From assembly GCF_004348825.1 (NCBI RefSeq), contig NZ_SMJU01000003.1, forward strand, positions 62,001-126,000: 64,000 nucleotides of DNA, given 5' to 3'. Numbering within the stretch: the stretch's first letter is position 1; every line of letters starts with the position of its first letter. The notes beneath the pieces are model-generated. The model had not been told where the DNA came from and ran no database searches. It worked only from the letters and a program-made list of their open reading frames with translations. Position numbers and translations under genes: made by a program. Below are positions 1-8,988 of the stretch, one piece after another. Source of the DNA: Arundinibacter roseus (GTDB lineage Bacteria; Bacteroidota; Bacteroidia; Cytophagales; Spirosomataceae).

Positions 1-523
1 CTTCGATGTATTGGCCCAGAATGTCACTCCCTTCCGGAATCGGCAGCATCGAATCACCCGTGGTAGGAAACATCCGGTAGGTATGTCCGGTGGGTAGGTT
101 GGGCAGCCGGAACTTAGGCAATGCCGCCAGAAACTCCGGATCGGCATAGCCGCTGCGGTAGCCCGCCTTGGCCTTGACGGGCACGTACTCAATGTTTTCG
201 TGATTCTCCCCATCGACCGTAATGGCCAGCACGCGCAGGTTGCTGCCGGTCATGTACAGATCATTTCCAGCTTCCAGCTCGCGTATTTTTAACTCCGAGA
301 GCTGCGCCAAATTTACTTTCAGGAGCGTGTCTACACTGATTTTGAAGAAGTTGGAAAAATTAATATAGTCTTCCGGCTGCGGCGCTTTGGTTTGCCCGTT
401 TTCCAGCGCATTCAGCTTTGAGCGCGTCAGCGTGAGCTTTTCGGCTAATGTTTCCTGACTCAATCGCTTGCGTTCGCGCAGGAATTTGATGTTCGTCCCA
501 AAAAATATTTTTTGCTCATTCAT
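1..523 (-). CDS. XRE-family / S24 LexA-like transcriptional regulator (3' end outside window)
   Basis: A cytoplasmic DNA-binding repressor of the LexA/CI type, read on the minus strand from ATG at 523 and cut by the window edge after 174 codons. Residues 9-70 form an XRE-type helix-turn-helix (ERKRLSQETLAEKLTLTRSKL). The C-terminal half looks like a S24 autopeptidase: an Ala120-Gly121 pair inside VKAKAGYRSG fits the self-cleavage site, and Ser158 in TTGDSML fits the nucleophile. The catalytic Lys would lie beyond the edge, so self-cleavage cannot be confirmed. It diverges from dinB with a perfect palindrome between them, which suggests that it represses both itself and the polymerase operon until DNA damage triggers cleavage. 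That regulatory role is inferred from family and layout. Confidence 0.85.
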   Translation of the reverse strand, partial: MNEQKIFFGTNIKFLRERKRLSQETLAEKLTLTRSKLNALENGQTKAPQPEDYINFSNFFKISVDTLLKVNLAQLSELKIRELEAGNDLYMTGSNLRVLAITVDGENHENIEYVPVKAKAGYRSGYADPEFLAALPKFRLPNLPTGHTYRMFPTTGDSMLPIPEGSDILGQYIE

Positions 524-550
524 AATACTTTGTTATTATTACGATCAACA

Positions 551-573
551 CTTTGACACTAATCGTGTCAAAG
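551..573. promoter_or_regulatory. Palindromic operator between the S24 regulator and dinB
   Basis: CTTTGACAC-TAATC-GTGTCAAAG is a perfect 9-bp inverted repeat with a 5-bp spacer, midway in the 73-bp divergent gap. It is the obvious binding site for a dimeric XRE/S24 repressor. It does not match the E. coli or B. subtilis SOS boxes. Confidence 0.7.
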
Positions 574-576
574 GTA
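569..576 (-). promoter_or_regulatory. Possible -7 promoter element of the S24 regulator gene
   Basis: On the minus strand this reads TACCTTTG, an exact match to the Bacteroidota -7 consensus TAnnTTTG. It overlaps the palindrome, so transcription would start inside the operator, as expected for autorepression. No clear TTG -33 element was seen. Confidence 0.4.
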
Positions 577-596
577 AAATAAAATTTCATAAAACC

Positions 597-1736
597 ATGG
601 AAAGACAGGTCGTACATTGTGATTTGGATACTTTTTTTGTATCCGTAGAAAGACTTTTAAACTCATCGCTGACGGGCAAGCCCGTACTCATTGGCGGCAG
701 CAGCGACCGGGGCGTGGTGGCCTCGTGCAGCTACGAAGCCCGGCAGTTTGGTGTACACAGCGCCATGCCCATGCGCATGGCCCGGCAGCTCTGCCCGGAA
801 GCAATCGTGGTGCGGGGCGATATGGATCAGTACAGCAAATATTCAACCATGGTAACGGCCATTATATCCGAAGCCGCGCCGTTGGTCGAGAAAGCGAGTA
901 TCGACGAGCATTACATTGACATCACGGGCATGGATCGTTTTTTTGGCTGCTGGAAATGGACGCAGGAACTGCGCCACAAGATCATGCACGAAACGGGTCT
1001 ACCGATTTCGTTTGGGCTGTCGGTCAATAAAACGGTATCCAAAATCGCTACGGGCGAGGCCAAGCCCTGCGGGGAGAAAAAGGTCGATCAGGGCACCGAA
1101 AAAGTATTTCTGGCGCCACTTTCGATTCGCAAGATTCCGTCTATTGGAAACAAAACCTACATGCAACTGCGCAACATGGGGATTTCCAAAGTAGCCACGT
1201 TGCAACAAATGCCTGTGCTGACCATGCAGAAAGTGCTGGGAGCTAATGGTGTAACGATCTGGTCGAAAGCCAATGGCCTGGACGATGCGCCCGTGCAGCC
1301 TTTTTCGGAGCGAAAATCGATTGGCAAGGAACATACCTTTCAGCGCGACACCATCGACATTCCGGTGTTGCACAAGACTCTCCACGTCATGCTCGATGAA
1401 CTAACCTTTGAACTGCGCCGCCAAAAACGCCTGACCTCCTGCCTGACGCTCAAAATCAGGTACAGCAATTTTGATACGCATACCATTCAGATGCACGTAG
1501 CGTATACGTCTTCCGAGCGGGTTTTGTCCGAAAAAGCCCTCGAACTTTTCGGCAAACTTTACTCCCGTCGGATGCTCATCCTGCTGATCGGTGTCAAGCT
1601 CAGCGGACTGGTGCAGGGGAGTCATCAGGTGGATTTGTTTGAGGATACCGAAACAGACCTTAATCTGTCGCAGGCCCTCGACCTGCTGCGCGCTCGCTAC
1701 GGGATCCGGTCGGTGGTGCGGGGCATTAGCTTCTGA
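597..1736 (+). CDS. dinB: Y-family DNA polymerase IV (DinB-like)
   Basis: An error-prone translesion polymerase of 379 aa. The ATG at 597 begins MERQVVHCDLDTFFVSVE, the canonical start of the family; the reading frame is open further upstream, but that part runs back through the operator and into the divergent regulator. Metal ligands are Asp9 and Asp103-Glu104 (SIDEHYIDIT). Helix-hairpin-helix residues (KIPSIGNKTYMQLRNMG) and a little-finger domain follow. Near the C-terminus, QVDLF (344-348) fits the beta-clamp-binding motif, so recruitment to the sliding clamp is likely. The stop is 5 nt before the dnaE start, so the two are surely co-transcribed. With the S24 regulator they form a damage-response mutagenesis cassette. 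ImuB would be an alternative name, but the intact catalytic residues favour an active DinB. Confidence 0.9.
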   Translation: MERQVVHCDLDTFFVSVERLLNSSLTGKPVLIGGSSDRGVVASCSYEARQFGVHSAMPMRMARQLCPEAIVVRGDMDQYSKYSTMVTAIISEAAPLVEKASIDEHYIDITGMDRFFGCWKWTQELRHKIMHETGLPISFGLSVNKTVSKIATGEAKPCGEKKVDQGTEKVFLAPLSIRKIPSIGNKTYMQLRNMGISKVATLQQMPVLTMQKVLGANGVTIWSKANGLDDAPVQPFSERKSIGKEHTFQRDTIDIPVLHKTLHVMLDELTFELRRQKRLTSCLTLKIRYSNFDTHTIQMHVAYTSSERVLSEKALELFGKLYSRRMLILLIGVKLSGLVQGSHQVDLFEDTETDLNLSQALDLLRARYGIRSVVRGISF

Positions 1737-1741
1737 GGCTT

Positions 1742-4684
1742 ATGCTACTCAATCTACATAGCTATTACAGCCTGCGCTACGGCACCATGAGCATCGGGGA
1801 GCTTGTGGAGGGAATGCTCCAAAATGGCTACGACACAGCCGTTTTGACCGATATCAATAATAGCACGGGTGTGCTCGAATTTGTGAAAGCCTGCCGCGAG
1901 CGGGGACTCTATGGCCTGGCCGGGATGGAATTTCGCCGGGCTGATGAGCTCCTTTTTATTGGGGTGGCGATCAACGAAACCGGCTTTCAGGAACTGAACG
2001 AACACATGACGCAGGCCAACCGTGCGCATACGGAGCCGCCTGATACGGCGCCGGAGTTCAGGCAGGTGTACGTGATTTATCCCTTTGGTAAAAAACAACC
2101 CGCCGACCTGCGCGACTTTGAGTACATCGGGGTGCCCCACATGGTTCTGAACCGCCTGTCGTTTGTACCTCCCGCCGAGCTGGATCGCTACGTGATCTGG
2201 AATCCGGTGAGTTTTCAGAGCCGGGAGTCGTTTCGGCTGCACACGCAGCTGCGGGCCATTCAACACAACCTGCTGATAAGTCAGCTTGGGGTGGAGCAAT
2301 GCGCGGATGCTTCCCATTGTTTTATTCCAAAAATAACTCTGATGAGTCTTTACCGCGATTTTCCGCAGCTAATCCGGACAACCGTACGGCTCATTCAGAA
2401 CTGTTCTTTTTCCTTTGATTTTAAGGAAGTTAAAAATAAAAAAACCTTTACCGGAAATCTTTATGATGACAAACAACTCCTCTACCGCTACGCCATGGAT
2501 GGCTTGCAGCGCCGCTACGCCCACGACCACATAGAAGCCCGCGAGCGCATTGCCCGGGAATTGGAAATCATTGATAACCTGCATTTTAGTTCTTATTTTC
2601 TTATTACCGATGATATTTGCCGGTACGCCGCCCGGCGTAATTTTCACTACGTGGGCCGGGGCAGCGGGGCCAATTCCATTGTTGCCTATTGCCTGGGAAT
2701 TACCGACGTGGACCCCATCGAGCTGGATTTGTACTTTGAGCGCTTTTTGAATCCCAAACGCAAAATTCCCCCCGATTTTGACATCGATTTTAGCTGGGAT
2801 GAACGGGATGAAATGTACGACTATATTTTTCGCCGCTACCAAACGGGCCACACCGCCCTGATGGGCGCCATGAGTACGTTTCGCTCGCGCTCCATTATTC
2901 GTGAACTGGGAAAGGTGTACGGACTGCCCAAAGCTGATATTGATCGCCTGGTGCATGAGCCCGACAATATCCTGAACCGCAACGAAATCACCGACCTGAT
3001 TCTGTCGGTGTATTCACAAATGGCCGATTTTCCCAATCAGCGAACCATTCATGCCTCAGGCGTGCTGATTTCCGAAAAACCCCTTACGTGCTACTCCGCA
3101 TTGGACTATCCGCCCAAGGGCCTGCCAACGGTTCAGTTTGATATGTATACGGCGGAGGATATTGCGTTTGAAAAATTCGATATTCTTTCGCAGCGCGGCA
3201 TCGGCCACATCAAGGAGGCCGTTCGACTGATTGAGAAAAATCAGGGGAAATGGGTGGATGTATCTACTCCAAAGCCTTTTTTTCAGGACCCTCAGCTGGC
3301 AACTCAGCTCCGCAACGCCGATACCATCGGGTGCTTTTATATTGAAAGTCCCGCGATGCGGCAGCTGCTCTCCAAGCTGCGGTGCGACAACTACCTCACG
3401 CTCGTGGCGGCAAGTTCCATCATTCGGCCGGGTGTATCGTCGAGTGGCATGATGAAAGCGTACATTGAAAGGCATCATAACCCGGACGCGGTGCAGTATC
3501 TACATCCAGTCATGGAACGCGAACTCAAAGAAACCTACGGGGTCATGGTGTATCAGGAAGACGTTATGCGCATCGGCCACCACTACGGCGGGCTCGACCT
3601 GGCCGATGCGGATGTGCTGCGGCGGATGATGTCGGGCAAAAGCCGCAGTAAAAAACATCTGGAAGAAATCGAGGATAAGTTTTTTGCCAACTGCCGGCAG
3701 AAAGGCTACGCCGAAGAAACGTCGCGGGAAATATGGCGGCAAATGGAAAGTTTTGCCGGATATAGCTTCAACAAGGCTCACAGCGCTTCCTTTGCCGTGG
3801 AAAGTTACCAAAGTCTTTATCTGAAAACGTACTTTCCCCGGGAATTTATGGTGGCGGTTCTCAACAACTACGGAGGCTTCTACCCCCGCATGGTATACGT
3901 CAACGAAGCCCGCAGGGCAGGAGGGATTATCTGTTTACCTTGTGTCAATAAGAGCGAGTACCGAACCAGCATCTACGGGCGCGACATTTATCTGGGTTTT
4001 GACTGCCTGCTGAATCTGGAAGCAAAACTCGGGCAGCAGATTGCCCGGCACCGAAGAGAGCACGAAGAATTTTCGGGCCTGGAAAATTTCGTCATGCGTA
4101 CGGGGGCAGGCCTCGAACAGCTGATTATCCTGATTCGGGTCGGGGCGTTTCGGTTTACGGGCATTGGCAAAAAAGAACTGCTGTGGGAAGCACACCTGTT
4201 GATGAATTCTTCCGCCGTCGTGCCGAAAGGGCAGCCACTTTTTGAGCACCGGGAAGCGCAGAAACCTACCTTACCGCCCCTGGAAACTTCGCCGCTGGAA
4301 GATCTGTACGATGAGCTGGAACTCCTGGGTTTTCCTGTAAGTAAACCCATGTTTACCCTGACCAAAAGCGACTACACCGGCAACGTGGTAGCCCAAAGCA
4401 TGAAAAATCACGACGGGCAGCTTGTGCGAATGGTTGGAGAGTTTGTATGCTCCAAAACCGTTCCGACCCGCAACGGCAGCTACATGAAATTTGGTACATT
4501 TCTTGACATAGAGGGCAATTTCTTCGATACGGTTCACTTCCCGCCTTCCCTCAAAAGGTACCCGTTAGCGGGTCACGGTGTTTTTTTGATTGAAGGTAAA
4601 ATCATCACCGAGTTTGGCCATCCCTCGCTCGATGTACGAAAAATTGGCCGGATGCCGCTGTGGCCCGATCCCCGGAGTGAATAG
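1742..4684 (+). CDS. dnaE: DNA polymerase III alpha subunit-like polymerase (short DnaE, probably error-prone)
   Basis: A C-family replicative-type polymerase of 980 aa, shorter than the roughly 1,160 aa of E. coli DnaE. The order is an N-terminal PHP domain, a polymerase core with PDFDIDF (344-350, two catalytic Asp), a helix-hairpin-helix region, and a C-terminal OB-fold (about 890-950). The PHP metal site looks eroded: the usual HxHS near the N-terminus is NLHS, and the usual TDHG is TDIN. Proofreading or pyrophosphatase activity from this domain is therefore unlikely. It starts 5 nt after dinB, under the same regulator. This placement matches the role of DnaE2/ImuC in other phyla, where an accessory DnaE works with a Y-family polymerase in damage-induced mutagenesis. 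The chromosome should carry a separate full-length replicative dnaE. Confidence 0.9.
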   Translation: MLLNLHSYYSLRYGTMSIGELVEGMLQNGYDTAVLTDINNSTGVLEFVKACRERGLYGLAGMEFRRADELLFIGVAINETGFQELNEHMTQANRAHTEPPDTAPEFRQVYVIYPFGKKQPADLRDFEYIGVPHMVLNRLSFVPPAELDRYVIWNPVSFQSRESFRLHTQLRAIQHNLLISQLGVEQCADASHCFIPKITLMSLYRDFPQLIRTTVRLIQNCSFSFDFKEVKNKKTFTGNLYDDKQLLYRYAMDGLQRRYAHDHIEARERIARELEIIDNLHFSSYFLITDDICRYAARRNFHYVGRGSGANSIVAYCLGITDVDPIELDLYFERFLNPKRKIPPDFDIDFSWDERDEMYDYIFRRYQTGHTALMGAMSTFRSRSIIRELGKVYGLPKADIDRLVHEPDNILNRNEITDLILSVYSQMADFPNQRTIHASGVLISEKPLTCYSALDYPPKGLPTVQFDMYTAEDIAFEKFDILSQRGIGHIKEAVRLIEKNQGKWVDVSTPKPFFQDPQLATQLRNADTIGCFYIESPAMRQLLSKLRCDNYLTLVAASSIIRPGVSSSGMMKAYIERHHNPDAVQYLHPVMERELKETYGVMVYQEDVMRIGHHYGGLDLADADVLRRMMSGKSRSKKHLEEIEDKFFANCRQKGYAEETSREIWRQMESFAGYSFNKAHSASFAVESYQSLYLKTYFPREFMVAVLNNYGGFYPRMVYVNEARRAGGIICLPCVNKSEYRTSIYGRDIYLGFDCLLNLEAKLGQQIARHRREHEEFSGLENFVMRTGAGLEQLIILIRVGAFRFTGIGKKELLWEAHLLMNSSAVVPKGQPLFEHREAQKPTLPPLETSPLEDLYDELELLGFPVSKPMFTLTKSDYTGNVVAQSMKNHDGQLVRMVGEFVCSKTVPTRNGSYMKFGTFLDIEGNFFDTVHFPPSLKRYPLAGHGVFLIEGKIITEFGHPSLDVRKIGRMPLWPDPRSE

Positions 4685-4798
4685 AGCGCAGCCGGCATCC
4701 GGCAGGAGTAATTGGCCTAAAATGAGCATGTATTTTAGCCGGCTAAGGATAGAAATTTTCTCAAAAATTACTACCCGACCTGCGGCAAAAAACTAAAC

Positions 4799-6601
4799 TC
4801 AGGCAGCCGTAACAGTTTGCGACTGACCTACCTGCAGCAACTCTTCCTCAATGGCTTTTAGCTGAGCGGTCATTTCCTGCTGATAGGCCGCTGCCTGATT
4901 GCTCAGCTGCGGAATGAGCCTTTTGTAATAGTCGATACCTACCAGCAGCTGCTCTTTAAACTTGGACAGGTAGCGGGCTTTTTTATCAGTAAACTGCCGG
5001 GCGTTGAGTTCGAGATCTTTACGGTAATGTTCCAGATACAGGCTCAGCTCGTTGATAAACATGTTTGGGCGGGTCACGTGGCTAAGCAAATTCATTTTAC
5101 CATAAATATGACTAACCATTTCGTCCAGTGAATAAACCCTTGAAAACCAGGCAAGATTTGGCCCCGGACAGATCGAAACGGCTTTGTCTTCGCGCGGCAT
5201 CAGCAGCTGATTTTTGATGAGCGTTGCCGTACTCAGTCCGTCGCACAGGCAGAGTTTTTCGGTGACGGCCTCCACCTGTTGTTGCAACTCCGCTTCCGGC
5301 AGATTCTGCGCGTGGAGCTGTTTGATTTTCAGGTGTTGATACTGCCGGGAAGCCGTACAGATGGGCTCAGCAGTGAATTCGGTATTGGAAACCAGGTATT
5401 TTTTCTTGCAGGGACTGCCCGGCCGGCCTTTGGCAATGCGGGAAAGCCGCTGTCTTTCGGCACTGCTTCGCCGGAAATTATTGAACAAAACCCCCAAAGG
5501 CGATGAATTGCTGACGTAATAATCCGAGCGGTCGGCTTCTGCCAGATTTTTCAGCGTCTGATCGTCTACATTGGTAACTTCCGGAACCAGCAAAAACGGG
5601 CTCCCCCAGCCGGTGGCGTCTACTTCGTAGTGTTTGAGTAAAAATTCATTTTCCTGGGCCGTACCAATGCCGCCCTGAACGGTAATTTTCTGCACCGGCG
5701 CTACGCGTATTTCCAACTCTTTTTTGGCAAGAGCCGCCGCGTACAGACCCATCAACTCGTCGCGCATTTCCTGTTTCTTTTCCTTAAATTCTTCCAGAAT
5801 CGGCCCGAGCAAATAGCCGTCGGTGGCAAAGGCATGCCCGCCGCAGTTCAAGCCCGACTCAATCCGGAATTCAGACACCCAAATCCCTTTTTTGGCCAGG
5901 TACTTGGCCTGTATAAATGCTGAGCGGAAGTCACTGACTTTCAGAATAATCTTTTTGCGAAGCGTCCCCGTTTCATCCGGGAAAAAATCTTCAAAATGTT
6001 CGAGGTAATTATACAGTCGGGGGTTCATGCCCGCCGACAAAATCAGCGACGAGCGCAGCGTACTTTGGGCAAACCCACGCAGGGCCGCCGACGCATCCGA
6101 AAACTCATCACCCAGCGATTCTCCCAACACATCCTTATTTAACTTATCGACTTTTGACATAATATTCACATCAATATCGCCCTTCATCAGTCCGTTTCTC
6201 AGCTCGTCTTCCAGGAGTGCTTTTTGGTCCGGTGCCGTCGTTTGGAGATAGTGCAGATAGCGTTTTTTGAACGGCGAATGATCGGGCAAAAGCTCAAAAT
6301 AGCGGGTAATATCCGACCCCGGCGTGAAAGGTTGCTGCTGGATGTCGGCAAATTTTTTATCTACCATCCGCTGCATCAAATCCAGATAGGCCGTAATGCG
6401 CCGACTTCTGAAATCGGGCTCCGTGGTAGCGATTGGCGTAAACGTCTCGCCGTTTTTGATGGTATGGTACTTGCGCATCCGTTCAATCATTTCATCATCG
6501 ACGATAGAGGCCACCGAAGAAATGCCAAGAGGAGAAACTTTTAGGGGGGTATCAACCGAGTAGCCAAGTCCTAAAACCGGAATATGAAAGGTATGCATCA
6601 T
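4799..6601 (-). CDS. Conserved-looking 600-aa protein with flavin-barrel-like motifs, function unknown
   Basis: Not confidently recognised. No signal peptide or membrane segment is visible, so it is probably cytoplasmic. The N-terminus (FHIPVLGLGYSVDTPLKVSP), ESGLNCGGHAFATDG (248-262) and VQGGIGTAQENE (308-319) resemble phosphate/FMN-binding turns of TIM-barrel flavoproteins such as nitronate monooxygenase or glutamate synthase. Cys398, Cys415, Cys451, Cys453 and Cys478 cluster in the C-terminal half and could bind metal or an Fe-S centre. The last 100 residues are helical with coiled-coil character. It is convergent with dnaE, 114 bp apart, and is not part of that operon. A flavin- or Fe-S-dependent oxidoreductase is a guess from motifs only. 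The second Met (position 2) is an equivalent start. Confidence 0.6.
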   Translation of the reverse strand: MMHTFHIPVLGLGYSVDTPLKVSPLGISSVASIVDDEMIERMRKYHTIKNGETFTPIATTEPDFRSRRITAYLDLMQRMVDKKFADIQQQPFTPGSDITRYFELLPDHSPFKKRYLHYLQTTAPDQKALLEDELRNGLMKGDIDVNIMSKVDKLNKDVLGESLGDEFSDASAALRGFAQSTLRSSLILSAGMNPRLYNYLEHFEDFFPDETGTLRKKIILKVSDFRSAFIQAKYLAKKGIWVSEFRIESGLNCGGHAFATDGYLLGPILEEFKEKKQEMRDELMGLYAAALAKKELEIRVAPVQKITVQGGIGTAQENEFLLKHYEVDATGWGSPFLLVPEVTNVDDQTLKNLAEADRSDYYVSNSSPLGVLFNNFRRSSAERQRLSRIAKGRPGSPCKKKYLVSNTEFTAEPICTASRQYQHLKIKQLHAQNLPEAELQQQVEAVTEKLCLCDGLSTATLIKNQLLMPREDKAVSICPGPNLAWFSRVYSLDEMVSHIYGKMNLLSHVTRPNMFINELSLYLEHYRKDLELNARQFTDKKARYLSKFKEQLLVGIDYYKRLIPQLSNQAAAYQQEMTAQLKAIEEELLQVGQSQTVTAA

Positions 6602-6811
6602 CCTATAAAAAGTGAGTGGTTCAATGGAAAATAGTTTGGCTCAAAACTACCCGGAACTTTCCCCAAAAAAATTGACCCACACCAGCCCGATTTATGACAT
6701 AGGTCATTTTGGAGGTTGGTGTAGGGTGGTTGTGGTGCCGTTTGCCGTTATTGAATATAAGGTTGGGGGTGAAGGATTAAGGGAGAGAAATTCGTAAATT
6801 AACGAACCATT

Positions 6812-7020
<209 letters not shown>

Positions 7021-7066
7021 TAGTATAAAATACAGATTATAATCTACAAATTTATATAAATTCATA

Positions 7067-7258
7067 GATTACGTCTATCAAAATTGGCCAATTTATACAA
7101 ATGATTATCGTCAACCGATTGCATCATTAGGGCATTCCATAATTCCCACCTTCTATGAAATCCTCGAAATGCCGCTGCCTGAAATTGAATTAAAATCCAC
7201 TTACACGCATCAAACCAAACTGCTGGTTGGAGCTAGTATTCTTTTCATCTCATACTAA
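7067..7258 (+). other. Orphan ORF tail of unknown origin in an AT-rich junction
   Basis: One plus-strand frame is open from 7067 to the stop at 7256-7258 without a good start codon. It reads NWPIYTNDYRQPIASLGHSI and later EILEMPLPEIELK. It may be the tail of a gene lost when the neighbouring island inserted. The family is not recognised, and chance is possible. The rest of 6602-7249 holds only the DUF4143 remnant. Confidence 0.25.
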
Positions 7259-7756
7259 CTTAATTCGTGCTTCAATTCTTAAAATGTACTCTGTGTCGCG
7301 GAAAAACTTCTCCATTCGTCCAATTTGGCTTATTTTAAATTTTGGATGCTCACTGTTTGATATATAAGCCTTTTTTTGATTGAAACTTTCAGAAAATTCA
7401 GTCTTTTCAAAATGTTTTATTGAGTTTTTTAATTGAAGCTCAGCTTCTTCAACCCAGGAATTGCCTTTTGCACCACGTTGTTTAAGTTCGACAAAAATTA
7501 CAGTAGAGTTGTAAGTTAACATACCATCACAACGCTTTTCCATTTTTCCGTCTGCTCCCTTAATTTCAATACAGTTGTCAATTGCCGTGAAGGTAGTTTG
7601 ATGCCTATTTTCATTTTCAACCACTGCAATCCACTTAGCGCCATCAAGTTCATCAATGTAAGCAGGGTCTTTGGCAGGACCCGGGTTGTCACAAAGCCCA
7701 AAGATTTTTTTGTCAGATTGAGTCTGACAGCTGGCTATTTCAAACTCGATACTCAT
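7250..7756 (-). CDS. Putative PD-(D/E)XK-like nuclease paired with ABC-type ATPase
   Basis: A 168-aa soluble protein. Residues RCDGMLTYNSTVIFVELKQRG (76-95 region) give Asp77, then Glu90-x-Lys92 on a predicted beta hairpin, the core of the PD-(D/E)XK nuclease fold. A helix with EAELQLKNSIKHF follows, as in that superfamily. Its ATG overlaps the stop of the upstream ATPase gene by 4 nt (ATGA), so translation is coupled and the two products probably act as one complex. The base composition is visibly AT-rich compared with the flanks. The pairing suggests an ATP-gated nuclease effector for defence against phage or plasmids. The exact family was not recognised; the nuclease call rests on three residues and predicted topology. 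Confidence 0.55.
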   Translation of the reverse strand: MSIEFEIASCQTQSDKKIFGLCDNPGPAKDPAYIDELDGAKWIAVVENENRHQTTFTAIDNCIEIKGADGKMEKRCDGMLTYNSTVIFVELKQRGAKGNSWVEEAELQLKNSIKHFEKTEFSESFNQKKAYISNSEHPKFKISQIGRMEKFFRDTEYILRIEARIKLV

Positions 7757-8988
7757 ATCCCTTGCTGAATTTCCAGTAGTTGAGCAAATAGTTCATTGCT
7801 TTCATCGAGTTGTTCATTCAGTTCATTAGCGTCTGACGGAAGCCCATTTTGAGTTTCAAGTTTTGTTATAGAGCCATCTTTCTCATGTAGCTCATAAATA
7901 GCAAGTTCATCTCCATTTAAAGTCGATTTGCCTGGGACTATATCATTGAGTTTTTCCAGATCCGTATCGTTTATTATTCTGTTTTTAATAAAATTGGCCT
8001 TTACCGATAGCGATAAGCAATTAATTAGGTACGGACTATGAGTCGTAATTATCAATTTATTTCCTTTATTGATATTATTAAATTCTAAAAGACTAAAAAG
8101 CATTTTTTGTTGAGAAGAAGGAAAAAGATTTTGTTCTGGTTCTTCAACAATATTGATAAAAGCTGTTTTATTAAATTTAGATGATAAAACCGAAAGTGCG
8201 ATTCTCTTTTGTTCGTCAGTTAAGTTGTCATTGCTCCAAATATCTTCAACTCCTTTTTTAAAACGTTGCATTTCTTCACTGCTCATGGGCTCTTTATCAG
8301 AGTCACTTTGTTTCTTAACGGAATGGGCCAGGTGGTGAGAAACTAAGTACAGAGGAACAAGTGATTGGAATCCACTTGATGCTTCGGTCAATTTGACTTT
8401 GAACCCTTCTCCTTTGAGATTTAGTGTGTCATTCAGTTTATCATACTCAACTTCTGTATTATTAATTGGCAATCGGAGCAATCCTTTTAAATCATTCTTT
8501 GCGTTATCAAACTCAGTTAAAAACTCTTTTAACGAATCGGAAGAAAGTTTTAATTCTTTTGGTGTTTTGACATAAGTAATGAAATTTCTCTCCGCAGGAA
8601 CATACATTATTTGAGGAAGTTGATAGGAGGTATCATTTACTTCTTCAATGTAAAGAGAACCATTTTCATAGTTTATATTGAATGCCTCGCCTTTGTATTC
8701 AATAACAGAATGATCAATACCGTTAACTTTGAAATAGTTTTCCAGCCGATGGTAATTTAAATACTGGTTTTTGAGTTTATTTTTTCTTTCAAACCATTTT
8801 TTGTTATAATCGCCTCTCACTAAGGCTTTTTCTATCCAACTGAAAGTAGAAATAAGCTTAGCAACCGTGCTTTTACCCGAACCTTGATTTCCAATAAAGA
8901 CCGTCACTTTTTTAATTTCAATCCACCCATCATTATCCTGATAACCGTCTTTGATTGGTCCGAAATTTTTTATCTTTATTTTGCTCAT
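7753..8988 (-). CDS. ABC/OLD-like AAA ATPase of a two-gene putative defence module
   Basis: A 411-aa soluble ATPase of the AAA_15/AAA_21 (OLD/SMC-like) type. The start at 8988 gives MSKIKIKNFGPIKDG, a classic beginning of this family; the frame is open up to 9051, but those extra residues are basic and AT-derived. Walker A is GNQGSGKST (33-41), the ABC signature-like motif is SSGFQS, Walker B is INIVEEPEQNLFP, and the switch region is IITTHSPYL. All parts of the ATP site are present. There is no TOPRIM domain at the C-terminus, unlike OLD and GajA nucleases, and the nuclease-like function is on the overlapping downstream gene instead. By analogy with Septu, PARIS or Gabija it may sense invasion and license its partner. 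This role is inferred. Confidence 0.75.
   Translation of the reverse strand: MSKIKIKNFGPIKDGYQDNDGWIEIKKVTVFIGNQGSGKSTVAKLISTFSWIEKALVRGDYNKKWFERKNKLKNQYLNYHRLENYFKVNGIDHSVIEYKGEAFNINYENGSLYIEEVNDTSYQLPQIMYVPAERNFITYVKTPKELKLSSDSLKEFLTEFDNAKNDLKGLLRLPINNTEVEYDKLNDTLNLKGEGFKVKLTEASSGFQSLVPLYLVSHHLAHSVKKQSDSDKEPMSSEEMQRFKKGVEDIWSNDNLTDEQKRIALSVLSSKFNKTAFINIVEEPEQNLFPSSQQKMLFSLLEFNNINKGNKLIITTHSPYLINCLSLSVKANFIKNRIINDTDLEKLNDIVPGKSTLNGDELAIYELHEKDGSITKLETQNGLPSDANELNEQLDESNELFAQLLEIQQGI

Noticed and set aside
468-596. Upstream extension of the dinB reading frame
   Set aside because: It runs back through the operator and into the divergent S24 gene; the canonical DinB N-terminus begins at 597.
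4714-4741. Short inverted repeat (TAAAAT/ATTTTA with GGC/GCC) between dnaE and the 600-aa gene
   Set aside because: It has a bulge and no T tract on either strand, so a terminator call would be weak.
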